A stretch of DNA of 64,000 nt from Penium margaritaceum (taxonomy: Eukaryota > Streptophyta > Zygnematophyceae > Desmidiales > Peniaceae): the NCBI GenBank assembly GCA_023375785.1, contig SZWC01000099.1, positions 320,503 to 384,502 on the forward strand, given 5' to 3'. How positions within the stretch are numbered: the stretch's first letter is position 1; every line of letters starts with the position of its first letter. The notes under the pieces were generated by a model that was not told where the DNA came from, did no database searches, and saw only the letters and a list, made by a program, of their open reading frames with translations. Positions 49,301-60,296 of the stretch are shown piece after piece. The translations under genes were made by a program, and so were the position numbers.

Positions 49301-52300
49301 CCTTGAACAAGTTGGCATGTGCCACTGACCATGACCACAAATGTATCAAAGTGAATTTTACTCCTATTGGTCATAACACAAGTCAGCCGCGGTCAAAGTG
49401 TCCAAACATAGTGCAGATATATTGGGCATGACCTTGCAGGTACAAACAAGGTAGAATACTGGTGGCTCGATGTGGCTATTGTGCGCTATGCCTTTACAAA
49501 GTTGGCATGTAACACTGACCATGACCACAAAGTTTACCAAGTTGCTTCAACTTCTATTAATCGTAACACGAGTCAGCCGCAGTCAGAGTGCCCAATCACA
49601 GTGGGGATGTACTACGCATGACCTTGCAGGTACAAACAAGGTAGAATACTGGTGGCTCGGTGTGGCTATTATGCGCAATTCCTTGACAAAGTTGGCATGT
49701 GCCACTGACCATGACCATAAATGTATCCAAGTGACTTTTACTTCTATTGATCATAACACGAGTCAACCACGGTCGGAGTTTCCAATCACAGTGCAGATGC
49801 ACTGGGCATTATCTTGCAGGTTCAAACAAGGTAGAATACTGGCGGCTCGGTGTGGCTATTGTGCGCATTGCCTTGACAAAGTTGGCATGTGCCACTGACC
49901 ATGACCACAAAGGTTACCAAGCACCTTAAACGGCTATGAATAATAACACGAGTCAGCCACGGTCAGAGTGTCCAACCACGGTGCAGATATACTAGGCATG
50001 ACTTTGCAGGTATAAACAAGGTAGAATACTGGTGGCTCGGTGTGGGTATTGTGCGCAATTCCTTGACAAAGTTGGCATGTGCCACTAACCATGACCACAA
50101 AGTTTACCAAGTTCTTTAAACAGCAATGAATAATCACATGATTCAGCCACGGTCAGAGTGTCCAATCACAGTGCAGATATACTGGGCATGACCTTACAGG
50201 TATAAACAAGGTCGAATACTGGTGGCTGGGTGTGGCTATTGTGCGCAATGCCTTGACAAAGTTGGCATGTGCCACTCACCATGACCACAAATGTATCCAA
50301 GTGACTTTTACTTCTATTGATCATAACACAAGTCAGCCACGGTCAGAGTGTCAAATAACAGTGCAGATATATTAGGCATGACCTTGGAGGTACAAACAAG
50401 GTAGAATACTGGTGGCTTGGTGTGGCTATTGTGCGCAATGCCTTGAAAAAGTTGGCATGTGCCACTGACCATGACTACAACGTTTACCAAGTGGCTTCAA
50501 CGTCTACGAATTGTAACACGAGTTTGCCACATTCAGAGTGCCCAATCACAGTTCAGATGTACAAGGCATGACCTTGCAGGTATAAACAAGGTAAAAAACC
50601 AGTGGCTTGGCATGACTATTGTGCGCAATGCCTTGACAAAGTTGGCACGTGCCACTGACCATGGCCACGAAGTTTACCAAGTACCTCAAACGGCTATGAA
50701 TGATAACACGAGTCAGCCACGATCAGAGTGTCAAATCACAGTGCAGGTATACTCGGAATGACCTTGCAGGTATAACCAAGGTATAATACTGGTGGCTCGG
50801 TGTGGCTATTGTGCGCAATGCCTTGACAAAGTTGGCATGTGCCACTCACCATGACCATCAATGTATCCAAGTGACTTTTACTTCTATTGATCATAACACA
50901 AGTCAACCACGGTCAGAGTGTCCAATCAGAATGCAGATATGTTGGGCATGACCTTGCAGGTACAAACAAGGTAGAATACTGGTGGCTCGGTGTGGCTATT
51001 GTGCGCAATGCCTTGACAAAGTTGGCATGTGCCACTCACCATGACCATCAATGTATCCAAGTGACTTTTACTTCTATTGATCATAACACAAGTCAACCAC
51101 GGTCAGAGTGTCCAATCAGAATGCAGATATGTTGGGCATGACCTTGCAGGTACAAACAAGGTAGAATACTGGTGTCTTGGTGTGGCTATTGTGCGCAATG
51201 CCTTGACAAAGTTGGCATGTGCCACTGACCATGACTACAACATTTTTCAAGTGGCTTCAACTTCTACGAATCGTAACACGAGTCAGCCACAGTCAGAGTG
51301 CCCAATCACAGTTCAAATGTACTGGGCATGACCTTGCAGGTATAAACAAGGTAAAAAACCAGTGGCTTGGCACGGCTATTGTGCGCAATGCCTTGACAAA
51401 GTTGGCATGTGCCACTGACCATGGCCACAACGTTTACCAAGTACCTCAACGGCTATGAATCATAACACGAGTCAGCCACAATCAGAGTGTCAAATCACAG
51501 TGCAGATATACTGGGAATGACCTTGCAGGTACAAACAAGGTAGAATTCTGGTGGCTCAGTGTGGCTATTGTGCGCAATGCCTTGACAAAGTTGGCATGTG
51601 CCACTGACCAAGACCATAAAGTTTACCAAATACCTTGATTTAGGGTATCAAAACACGATTCAGCCACGGTCAGAGTGACCAATCACAATGCAGATGTACT
51701 GGGCATGACCTTGTAGGTGCAAACAAGGTAAAAAACCGGTGGCTTGGCACGAATCTTGCGCACAATGCCTTGACAAAGTTGGCATGTGCCACTGACCATG
51801 ACCATAAATGTATCCAAGTTACATTTACTTCTATTGATCATATCACGAGTCAGCCACCGTCAGAGTGTCCAATCACATTGCAGATGTACTAGGCATGATA
51901 TTGCAGGTGCAAACAAGGTAGAATACTGGTGGCTTGGCGTGGCTATTGTGCGCAATGCCTTGACTAAGGTGGCATGTGCGCAGTGCCCAATCACAGTTCA
52001 GATGTACTAGGCACGTCCTTGCAAGTATAAACAAGGTAAACAACAGGTGGCTTGGCACGGCTATTTTGCGCAAACTCATGACAAAGTTGGCATGTGCCAC
52101 TGACCATGACCACAAAGTTTACCAAGTACCTTAAACGGCTAAGAATCATAACACGAGTCAGCCACGGTCATAGTGTCAAATCACAGTGCAGATATACAGG
52201 GCATGACCTTGCAGGTACAAACAAGGTAGAATACTGGTGGCTCGTTGTGGCTATTGTGCGCAATTTCTGGACAAACTTGGCATGTGCCACTGACCACAAC

Positions 52301-53553
52301 TACAAAGTTTACCAAGTGGCTTTTACTTCTATTGATCATAACACGAGTCAGCCACAGTCAGAGTGTCCAATCACAGTGCAGATTTACTAGGCATGATCTT
52401 GCGGGTGCAAACAAGGCATAATACTGGTGGCTCGGTGTGGCTATTGTGCGCAATGCCTTGACAAAGGTGGCATGTGCCACTGACCATGGCCACAAAGTTT
52501 ACCAAGTACCTCAAACGGCTATGAATCATAACACCAGTCAGCCACAGTTTGAGTGTCCAATCACAGTGCACATGTACTAGGCATGAGCTTGCAGATTCAA
52601 ACAAGGTAGAATACTGGTGGCTTGGCACGGCTATTGTGCGCAATACCTTGACAAAGTTGGCATGTGGCACTGACCATGACCACAAAGTTTACCAAGTACC
52701 TTAAACGGCTATGAATCATAACACGAGTCAGCCACGTTCAGAGTGTCCAATCATAGTGCAGATATCCTCGGCATGACCTTGCAGGTATAAACAAGGTAAA
52801 AACTCGGTGGCTTGGCACGGCTATTGTGCGCAATGCCTTGACAAAGTTGGCATGTGCCACTGACCATGACCACAAATGTATCCAAGTGACTTTTACTTCT
52901 ATTGATCATAACACGAGTCAGCCACGGTCAGAGTGTCCAATCACAGTGCAGATGTACTATGCATGATCTTATAGGTGCAAACAAGGTAGAATACTGGCGG
53001 CTTGGTGTGGCTATTGTGCGCAATGCCCTTACAAAGGTGGCATGTGCGCACTGCCCAATCACAGTTCAGAAGTACGAGGCATGACCTTGCAGGTATAAAC
53101 AAGGTAAAAAACTGGTGGCTTGGCACGGCTATTGTACGCAAAGTCTTGACAAAGTTGGCATGTTCCACTGACCATGACCACAAAGTTTACCAAGTACCTT
53201 CAACGGCTATTAATCATAACACGAGTCAGCCACGGTCAGATATAGTGGACATGACCTTGCAGGTACAAACAAGGTAGAATACTGGTGGCTCAGTGTGGCT
53301 TTTGTGCACAATGCCTTGACAAAGTTGGCATGTGCCACTGACCATGATCACAAATGTATCAAAGTGACTTTTACTTCTATTGATCATAACACGACTCAGC
53401 CACAGTCAGGGTGTCCAATCATAGTGCAGATGTACTAGGCATGATGTTGCAGGTTCAAACAATGTAGAATACTGGTGGCTCAGTGTGGCTATTGTGTGCA
53501 ATGCCTTGACAAAGTTTGCATGTGCCACTGACCATGACCACAAAGTTTACCAA
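46317..53553 (+). repeat. 190-bp satellite, array block 4, with higher-order units
   Basis: About 38 direct monomers resuming at the copia target site. Blocks at about 47.1-48.0 kb and 48.98-49.9 kb match at an offset of 1,898 bp (about ten monomers). Two monomers at 50,8xx and 51,07x are near-identical neighbours 190 bp apart. At 51.87-52.12 and 52.94-53.18 kb a run recurs at an offset of 1,068 bp and includes a shortened monomer with the same internal junction (GGTGGCATGTGCGCA.TGCCC). The block ends in ACCAAGT, followed by unrelated sequence. Confidence 0.94.
46749..49910 (+). repeat. Higher-order repeat: ~1.9-kb unit, two copies
   Basis: Diagnostic monomers (for example the variant GTGTAACTGACCATGACCAC near 47,23x and 49,13x, and GTCATAACACAAGTCAGCCG near 47,47x and 49,37x) recur at 1,898 bp. 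The second copy carries one additional nearly identical tandem monomer near 48,63x-48,85x (cassette variant CACGTCGGAGTGTCCAATGA), so the offset is 1,708 bp upstream of that point. Confidence 0.85.
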
Positions 53554-53905
53554 GTCACACGAGGGATGTATGGTTAATAGAGGGCTTTTTATACACAGCA
53601 CATTTAGTGTACTAGGTACCTACTATAATGAAATTTCCATGAAGTTGTCTAGAGAGGTAGTCATGATCAGTTCACTGAAAGCTATGTATATGATACTTGT
53701 GCCTTGGGAATTCAATGTAATTTTTTAGCGAGAGAAAAAAATATGATCTTCCCTTCTTGTTGTATAGTAGACGTATACATGTCTTCATGTTTTCTGATTG
53801 GTTACCTTTGTAAAGTGGGTGTTTACTTTCAGAATTGTTGGACACTAAATCTAAGCAGCTTCATAACGAGCGTACTTCTGCAATTGTTGCAGTGTTTCTT
53901 CGTCG
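53554..53905. other. Non-satellite A/T-rich sequence, no gene recognised
   Basis: About 350 bp of unique-looking, T-rich DNA between the end of the satellite and the foldback repeats. Short open frames (up to 82 codons) have no recognisable motif. The stretch TGAAATTTCCATGAAG near 53,629 resembles CCATGAAATTTCCAAAGG near 55,663 on the far side of the foldback cluster, so both may belong to one insertion. The heptamer ACACGAG occurs at both edges of the insertion (about 53,558 and 55,953) and could be satellite microhomology or a target duplication. Confidence 0.5.
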
Positions 53906-55230
53906 GCGGCATCTCCTCCCCCAGAAGCAACGAGTGTATTGGAGTTGTGTAGGTGGGTTTTGTAGTGTACAACCTTTACTTGAATACACTATGTGTACTA
54001 TACTTTTAGTGTATTTTTTACATGTCCATCAGATACACACATCATATGCACTCTCCTAATACACTTCACCTATTTGGGGGGAGCAACATGGGAGCCGGAG
54101 ATCTCCCCCCCCCAAAATGGTAAAGTGTATTGGGGGAGTGTCTATGGTAAGTATATCTGACGGACACGTGAAAAATACACAAAGTGAATTGTGAGAATAT
54201 GTCAATAGACACTCGTTGACCGTTGATCTATGATGATCGACAGTTGACGATGTACGATTTGATCGTCTATACATAGATGACGATCGATGATCGACGACCG
54301 TCGACTAGTCAATGACATCCATGTGTGCCGAAACCATATTGCACATTGGTAACCACATAGTCGGGACCCCATCTCCCCCCCCAGAAGCGACGAGTGTATT
54401 GGGATTGTGTAGCTAGGTTGTCTATTGTACAACCGTTACTTGAATACACTAAGTGTACCATACACTTAGTGTATTTTTCACATGTCCGTCGGATACACAC
54501 ATCATATGCACTCTCCTAATACACTTTACCTGTTTTGAGAGGGGGGGGCAACATGGGAGCCGAAGATCTCCTCCTCCCTCCCAAATGGGTAAAGTGTATC
54601 GGGGAAGTGTCTATGGTACGTGTATCTGACACACAAGAAAAAGAAGAATATTTCAATAGACACTCATCGACCATCGATCTATGATGATCGATGATTGACG
54701 ATGTAAGATTCGATCGTCTATACATAGATGATGATCGATGATCGACGACCGTCGACTAGTCGATGACATGCATATGTGCGGGAACCATATTGCACATTGG
54801 TAACCACATAGTTGGGACCCCATCTTCTCCCCCCCAGAAGGGACGAGTGTATTGGGGTTGTGTAGCTGGGTTGTGTATTGTACACCCGTTACTTGAATAC
54901 ACTAAGTGTACTATACACTTAGTATATGTTTCACATGTCTGTCGGATACACAGCTCATTTTCACTGTCCTAATATACGTTACTTGTTTTGGGGGAGGGGC
55001 AACATGGGAGCCGGAGATCCTCCCCCTCCCAAAAGGGTAAAGTGTATTGGGGGAGTGTCTATGGTAAGTGTATCTAGCGGACACGCGAAAACACACAAAG
55101 TGTATGTTTAAGAAGATGTCAAAACCACTCATCGATCGTCGATCTATGACGATCAACGATCGAAGATGTACATTTTAATTGTCTATACATAGATGAAAAT
55201 TGACGATCGACGACCGTCGACTAGTCGTCA
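53906..55230. repeat. Three tandem ~455-bp foldback (hairpin) units
   Basis: Units start at about 53,911, 54,371 and 54,822 (ATCTCCTCCCCCAGAAG and variants, then ACGAGTGTATTGG). Each unit holds a short perfect-to-near-perfect hairpin (unit 2: AATACACTAAGTGTA at 54,443-54,457 with TACACTTAGTGTATT at 54,461-54,475), and a long inverted repeat of ~70-85 nt arms around a G-run/C-run centre with AACATGGGAGCCGGAGATC (unit 1: about 54,004-54,190; unit 3: about 54,915-55,107). A segment densely packed with GATC and CGATCG palindromes follows. Coding potential is absent. It resembles foldback or MITE-type elements amplified in tandem; the family is unknown. Unit 3 lacks the tail seen in units 1 and 2. 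Confidence 0.85.
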
Positions 55231-55757
55231 ACACATATGATGATCGATAATAGGTTTGCGAGGGATTCGAGTGTGGGATACAAAATCCCCCTCTGCGACT
55301 GAAAGGAACCTGGTGGGCCCCGCTAGAGCGGGATCCAGCAGGAGCCCGGAAAAGAGAAAAAATCAAACCCTTAATCCTGGCAGTAAAATGGTATCGATTG
55401 TGTCTCTGCCTAGTTCCGCGTCCAGGAATATGCGTTTGCATTCTTCACAATAGTAGCATCTGTAAGGACTAAGGACAAATGTACGTCTGTTTCAGGAACT
55501 GTAAATGGAGTTGTGGAAAACGAAAGCATAGCTTTTGTTGGGTTTTTATATTTTAATCACCAGCATTCCAACAACTTTCGCATGTTGAGGCGTACAAGTA
55601 CATGCTAATATGTATGAACAAACATGGTAAATTGAATTGTAACGTAACTTCCATGAAGGTACCATGAAATTTCCAAAGGCTTACATTTGACATGTACACT
55701 GTATGAAGAGTGTATTTGTTCAGAGGTGATTAATCATAAATGACACGAGTCAGCCAA
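55231..55757. other. Non-satellite flank of the foldback cluster, no gene recognised
   Basis: About 530 bp. The left half is mixed-composition sequence with a small hairpin CCCGCT-AG-AGCGGG near 55,319-55,332. An 88-codon - strand frame (55,175-55,441) crosses into it without a recognisable domain. The right half (from about 55,500) is A/T-rich. The final ~208 bp are repeated after the N at 55,758. Confidence 0.5.
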
Positions 55758-55758
55758 N
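55758..55758. other. Assembly gap (1 N) between two copies of a 208-bp segment
   Basis: 55,550-55,757 and 55,759-55,966 match almost exactly (ATTTTAATCACCAGC to ACACGAGTCAGCCAA), meeting at a single N. This is the same arrangement as at 28,090, so the second copy is probably an unmerged contig overlap rather than biology. Confidence 0.9.
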
Positions 55759-55966
55759 ATTTTAATCACCAGCCTTCCAAGAACTTTCGCATGTTGAGGC
55801 ATACAAGTACATGCTAATATGTATGAACAAACATGGTAAATTGAATTGTAACGTAACTTCCACGAAGGTACCATGAAATTTCCAAAGGCTTACATTTGAC
55901 ATGTACACTGTATGAAGAGTGTATTTGTTCAGAGGTGATTAATCATAAATGACACGAGTCAGCCAA

Positions 55967-57685
55967 GTCAGAGTGCCCTATCACAGTTCCGATCTACTAG
56001 GCATGACCCTGCAGGTATAGACAAGGTAAAAAACCGGTGGCTCGGTGTGGCTATTGTGTGCAATGCCTTGACAAAGTTGGCATGTCCCGCTGAACATGAC
56101 CACAAATGTATCCAAGTGACTTTTACTTCTATTGATCATAACACGAGTCACCCACGGTTAGAGTGTCCAATCACAGTACAGATGTACTTGGCATGATTTG
56201 CCGGTATAAACAAGGTAGAATACTGGTGTCTCGGTGTGGCTATAGTGCGCAATGCCTTGACAACGTTGGCATGTGTCGCTGATCATGACCACAAAGTTTA
56301 CCAAGTGACTTTAACTTCTACGAATCGTAACACGAGTCAGCCACGGTCAGAGTGCCCAATCACAGTTCAGATGTACTAGGCATGACCTTGCAGGTATAAA
56401 TAAGGTAAAAAACTGGTGGCTTGGCACGGCTATTGTGCGCAATGCCTTGACAAAGTTGGCATGTGCCACTGACCATCACCACAAGGGTTACCAAGTACCT
56501 TGAACGGCTATGAATCATGACACGAGTCAGCCACGGTCAGAGTGTCCAATCACATTGTAGATATACTGGGCATGATCTTGCAGGTACAAAACAAGGTAGA
56601 ATACTGGTAGCTCGATGTGGCTATTGTGTGCAATTCCTTGTCAACGATGGCATGTTTCACTGACCATGACCACAAAGTTTACCAAGTACCTTAAACGGCT
56701 ATGAATCATAACACGAATCAGCCATGGTTAGAGTGTCCAATCACAGTGCAGATATACCGGGCATGACCTTACAGGTGTAAATAAGGTAGAATACTGGTGG
56801 CTCGGTATGGCTCTTCTGTGCAATGCCTTGACAAGGTTGGCATGTGCCACTGACCATGACCACAAAGTTTACGAAGTGACTTTAACTTCTACGAATCATA
56901 ACACGAGTGAGCCACGGTCAGAGTGTCCAATCACAATGCAGATGTACTAGGCATGACCTTACAGGTATAAACAAGGTAGAATACGGGTGGCTCGGTGTGG
57001 CTATTGTGCGCAATGTATTGACAAAGTTGGCATGTGCCACTGACCATGACCAAAAAGTTCACCAAGTGACTTTAACTTCTACGAACTGTACCACAAGTCA
57101 ACCGCAGTCAGAGTACCCAATCACATTTCAGATGTACTAGGCATTACCTTGCAGGTATAAACAAGGTAAAAAACCGGTGGCTCAGTGAGGCTATTGTGCG
57201 CAATGCCTTGACAAAGTTGGCATGTGCCACTGACCATGACCACAAAAGTTAGCAAGTACCTTAAACAGCAATGAATCATAACACGAGTCAGCCACGGTCA
57301 GAGTGTCCAATCACAATGCAGATGTACTAGGCATGACCTTACAGGTATAAACAAGGTAGAATACCGGTGGCTCGGTGAGGCTATTGTGCGCAATGCCTTG
57401 ACAAAGTTGGCATGTGCCACTGACCATGACCACAAAAGTTAGCAAGTACCTTAAACAGCAATGAATCATAACACGAGTCAGCCACGGTCAGAGTGTCCAA
57501 TCATAGTGCAGATATACCAGGCATGGTCTTGCAGGTGGCAAACAAGGTAGAATATTGGTGCCTCGGTGTGGCTATTTTGTGCACTGCCTTGACGAAGTTG
57601 GCATGTGCCACTGACCATGCCCACAACGTTTACCAATCACCTTGAACCGCTATGAATTATAACACGAGTCAGCCACGGTCAGAGT
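55967..57685 (+). repeat. 190-bp satellite, array block 5
   Basis: About nine direct monomers, entering mid-monomer (GTCAGAGTGCCCTATCACAG) and ending at CGGTCAGAGT where the next insertion begins. Two neighbours at 57,1xx-57,5xx share the private variant GCAAAAGTTAGCAAGTACC, a sign of recent duplication. Confidence 0.94.
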
Positions 57686-58892
57686 TGTCGATAGTTTGTT
57701 AGAGGCTTGAGAGACTCAACGACAGCTGTAATGGTGTTTGCAAGTTGTGCGAAAACAGTAGCGAAGCATCTGAATGGTGAAGTTGGCCCGACAAGCTTAT
57801 AGGTATTAGATCAATGGGATGAGAGCAACTGATAACCGATAGACCACATTGATAGGATGCTGAGCGGAGTCACAGATGCCGAGTTGATAGGAAACAAGTG
57901 GTCGCAGCAACCGAGGCGCGGGCGACGAGCCGTAGCGCCGAGGTGCGGGCGATGCGTGAGTGCAGCACCAAGGGTGCGGGCACGGAAGAGTTGAGGCCGC
58001 AGCACAGAAGAGGCGGGCCAAGGAGAGCGAGGCAACATTGATTGACGGAGAGGCTGAGCGATGCCGCAGTCTCGTGGTGCAGATGTCTGGTCCGTGGCAC
58101 TGAAGGACGGGCAATAGTGTGGGCGCAGTGCTTGGTTAGCATGGGCGCTAACTGAGATGATAGAAGAGATAGCCACAGCCGAGAATATCGGGCAAGAGGA
58201 ATACAATCGACGAAGTAATGCCGCAGCCGGGAAGGCGGGCAAAGAAACGGATCCGAGATGTAATGCCGCAGCCATGATGGCGGGCGAGCAGAGAAGGATC
58301 AAAGCCGCTGCCGTGGTGGTGGGCGAGGCACGAGGCGGAAAGGGCAGGATGCCGCAGCCAGTGAGGCGGGCGAGAAAGAATATGAAGAACTGAATGACTG
58401 ATTTGAATGAACAGGCAGGGAAGACAAGGATAGGTCATAACATATATATGTCTACGCTAGCACTAGTTCTACAGATTGTACTACAAAAGCTTGTACGAGA
58501 GATGCTGTTGGAGCCGAAGGTTTGCTGATGCTGCTTCTGCCAAGTTGAGCCGCGCACGGTATGATGGCGCGACTTGCAGAGCGAAGATATTCATGGTCAA
58601 TATGGCGGGACCACCGTTTGTCCTGCAGTGAGGACCGGGCTGCCAGACTGATGGTGGGACGCTTGGACGGCCGTTACTGCTCGTAGCCGGTGGCCGACGT
58701 CTCTTGGCGGTTAAGTCGTTGCTGGATTGCCGCTTTTCGAGCCGTTTGTATTGCTGCTCCATGGACATTATCCGCACCCTTGTGTATTTTCTCTCGGCCG
58801 GGCTGCTCGAGACTTGACTGGGTACCCCAGTAACGTTTTTGCCGGGCTGGGTATATTATGTGTCTTGTGGGTATTGAAGCCTTTTTATAACA
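57686..58892. mobile_element. LTR-like insertion (possible solo LTR), 1.2 kb
   Basis: Inserted in the satellite between GGTCAGAGT and GTGTCCAATC. It starts TGTCGATAG and ends TATAACA (TG...CA), with an imperfect 5-bp target duplication AGAGT (57,681-57,685) / ATAGT (58,893-58,897). No internal protein domain is visible. A degenerate minisatellite with period about 39-47 bp (GCCGCAGCC at 58,220, 58,265, 58,304 and 58,351) is followed by GGCGGGC blocks. The - strand starts TGTTATAAAAAGGC with a TATA-like box, so orientation is uncertain. A solo LTR is the best reading; a short non-autonomous element is possible. Long - strand frames here (up to 163 codons) overlap in several phases and look like composition effects. 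Confidence 0.5.
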
Positions 58893-60057
58893 ATAGTGTC
58901 CAATCACAATGCAGATATACTGGGCATGACCTTACAGGTATAAACAAGGTAGAATACTGTTGGATCGGTGTGGCTATTGTGTGCAATACCTTGACAAAGT
59001 TGGCATGTGCCACTCACCATGACCATAAATGTATCCAAGTGACTTTTACTTCTATTGATCATAACACAAGTCAGCCACGGTCAGAGTGTCTAATCACAGT
59101 GCAGATGTACTACGCATGATCCTGCAGGTGCTAACAAGGTAGAACACGGGTGGCTCCGTGTGGCTATTGTGCGCAATGCCTTGACAAAGTTGGCATGTGC
59201 CACGGACCATTACCACAATGTTTACCAAGTACCTTCAACGGATATGAATCATAACACGAGTCAGCCATGGTCAAAGTGTCCAATCACAGTGCACATCTAA
59301 CATACATGACCTTTCAGGTATAAACAAGGCAAAAAACTGGTGGCTTGGCACGGCCATTGTGCGCAATTCCTTGACTCTAGCGCACATCTAATATGCATGA
59401 CCTTGCAGGTATAAACAAGGTAAACAACCGGTAGCTTGGCACGGCTATTGTGCCGGGCTGACTCATATTATGATTCATAGTCGTTTAAGGTACTTGGTAA
59501 ACTTTGTGGTCATGGTCGGTAGCACATGCCAACTTTGTAAAGGCATTGCGTACAAAAGCCACACCGAGCCACCAGTATTCTGCCTTATTTATACCCATAA
59601 GGTCATGCCTAGTATATCTGCACTGTGATTGGACACTCTGACCGTGGCTGACTCGTGCTATGATGAATAGAGGTAAAATTTACTTGGATAAATTTGTGTT
59701 CATGGTCAGTGGCACATGCAATTTGGATGTAATGACTTGACAAAGTTGGCATGTGCCACTGACCATGACCACAAAGTTTACCAAGTGACTTCAACTTCTA
59801 CGAATCATAACACGAGTCTACCACGGTCAGAGTGCCCAATCAGAGTGCACATCTAATATGCATGACCTTTTATGTGTGAACAAGGTAAAAAAACTGTGGC
59901 TAGGCACGGCTATTGTGCGCAATGTCTTGACACTTTGTCAAGGCAAGATCATGCCTAGTACATCTGTACTATGATTTGACACTCTTTCCGTGGCTGACTT
60001 GTGTTATGATCAATAGAAGTAGAAGTCACTTGGATATATTTGTGGTCATGGTCAGTG
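58893..60057. repeat. 190-bp satellite, scrambled block with small inversions
   Basis: Direct monomers to about 59,453, then reversed (from GGGCTGACTCATATTATG) to about 59,722, direct again from about 59,730 (GACTTGACAAAGTTGGC) to about 59,937, and reversed again to 60,057. At about 59,373 a monomer is joined out of phase (TTCCTTGACTCTAGCGCACA). Four orientation changes in about 600 bp contrast with the long uniform blocks elsewhere. Confidence 0.9.
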
Positions 60058-60296
60058 TGTCAGAAGAATGGAATGAATGGGAGCGAGAAGAGAAGAAACA
60101 AGCAGAAGCATTGGAGAGTGTAGGAGCTTGGTAGCGAGGTGACGGAAGCATAAAGGTGCGTGCAGATCCAAAGATTTAGTCGTAGAGCCTTGAGTAGGGC
60201 GAGGTGACGGGGTTCCGAGGTATATACGAGAAGAGAAGATCGGAGCGAGTGATGCGATGAGGTTGAGCGAATGATTGATAGTGACGAAGCGAAGAG
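60058..60296 (-). repeat. Diverged reversed LTR related to the element at 16.7 kb
   Basis: It starts TGTCAGAAGAATGGAATGAATG and aligns over about 240 bp to the reverse complement of the outer part of the 16,688-17,265 LTR. Shared blocks are GTGACGGAAGC, TTAGTCG.AGAGCCT, GAGTGATGC and GTGACGAAGCGAAGAG. It is thus a second, older member of that family in opposite orientation, without its internal region. The far end is not identifiable. It is a fossil. Confidence 0.75.

Noticed and set aside
55175-55441. 88-codon - strand frame beside the foldback cluster
   Set aside because: No recognisable domain, and it crosses from the palindromic repeat into unrelated sequence.
57806-58438. - strand frames of 90-163 codons in the LTR-like insertion
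   Set aside because: Several phases are open at once over the GC-rich minisatellite, with no domain.
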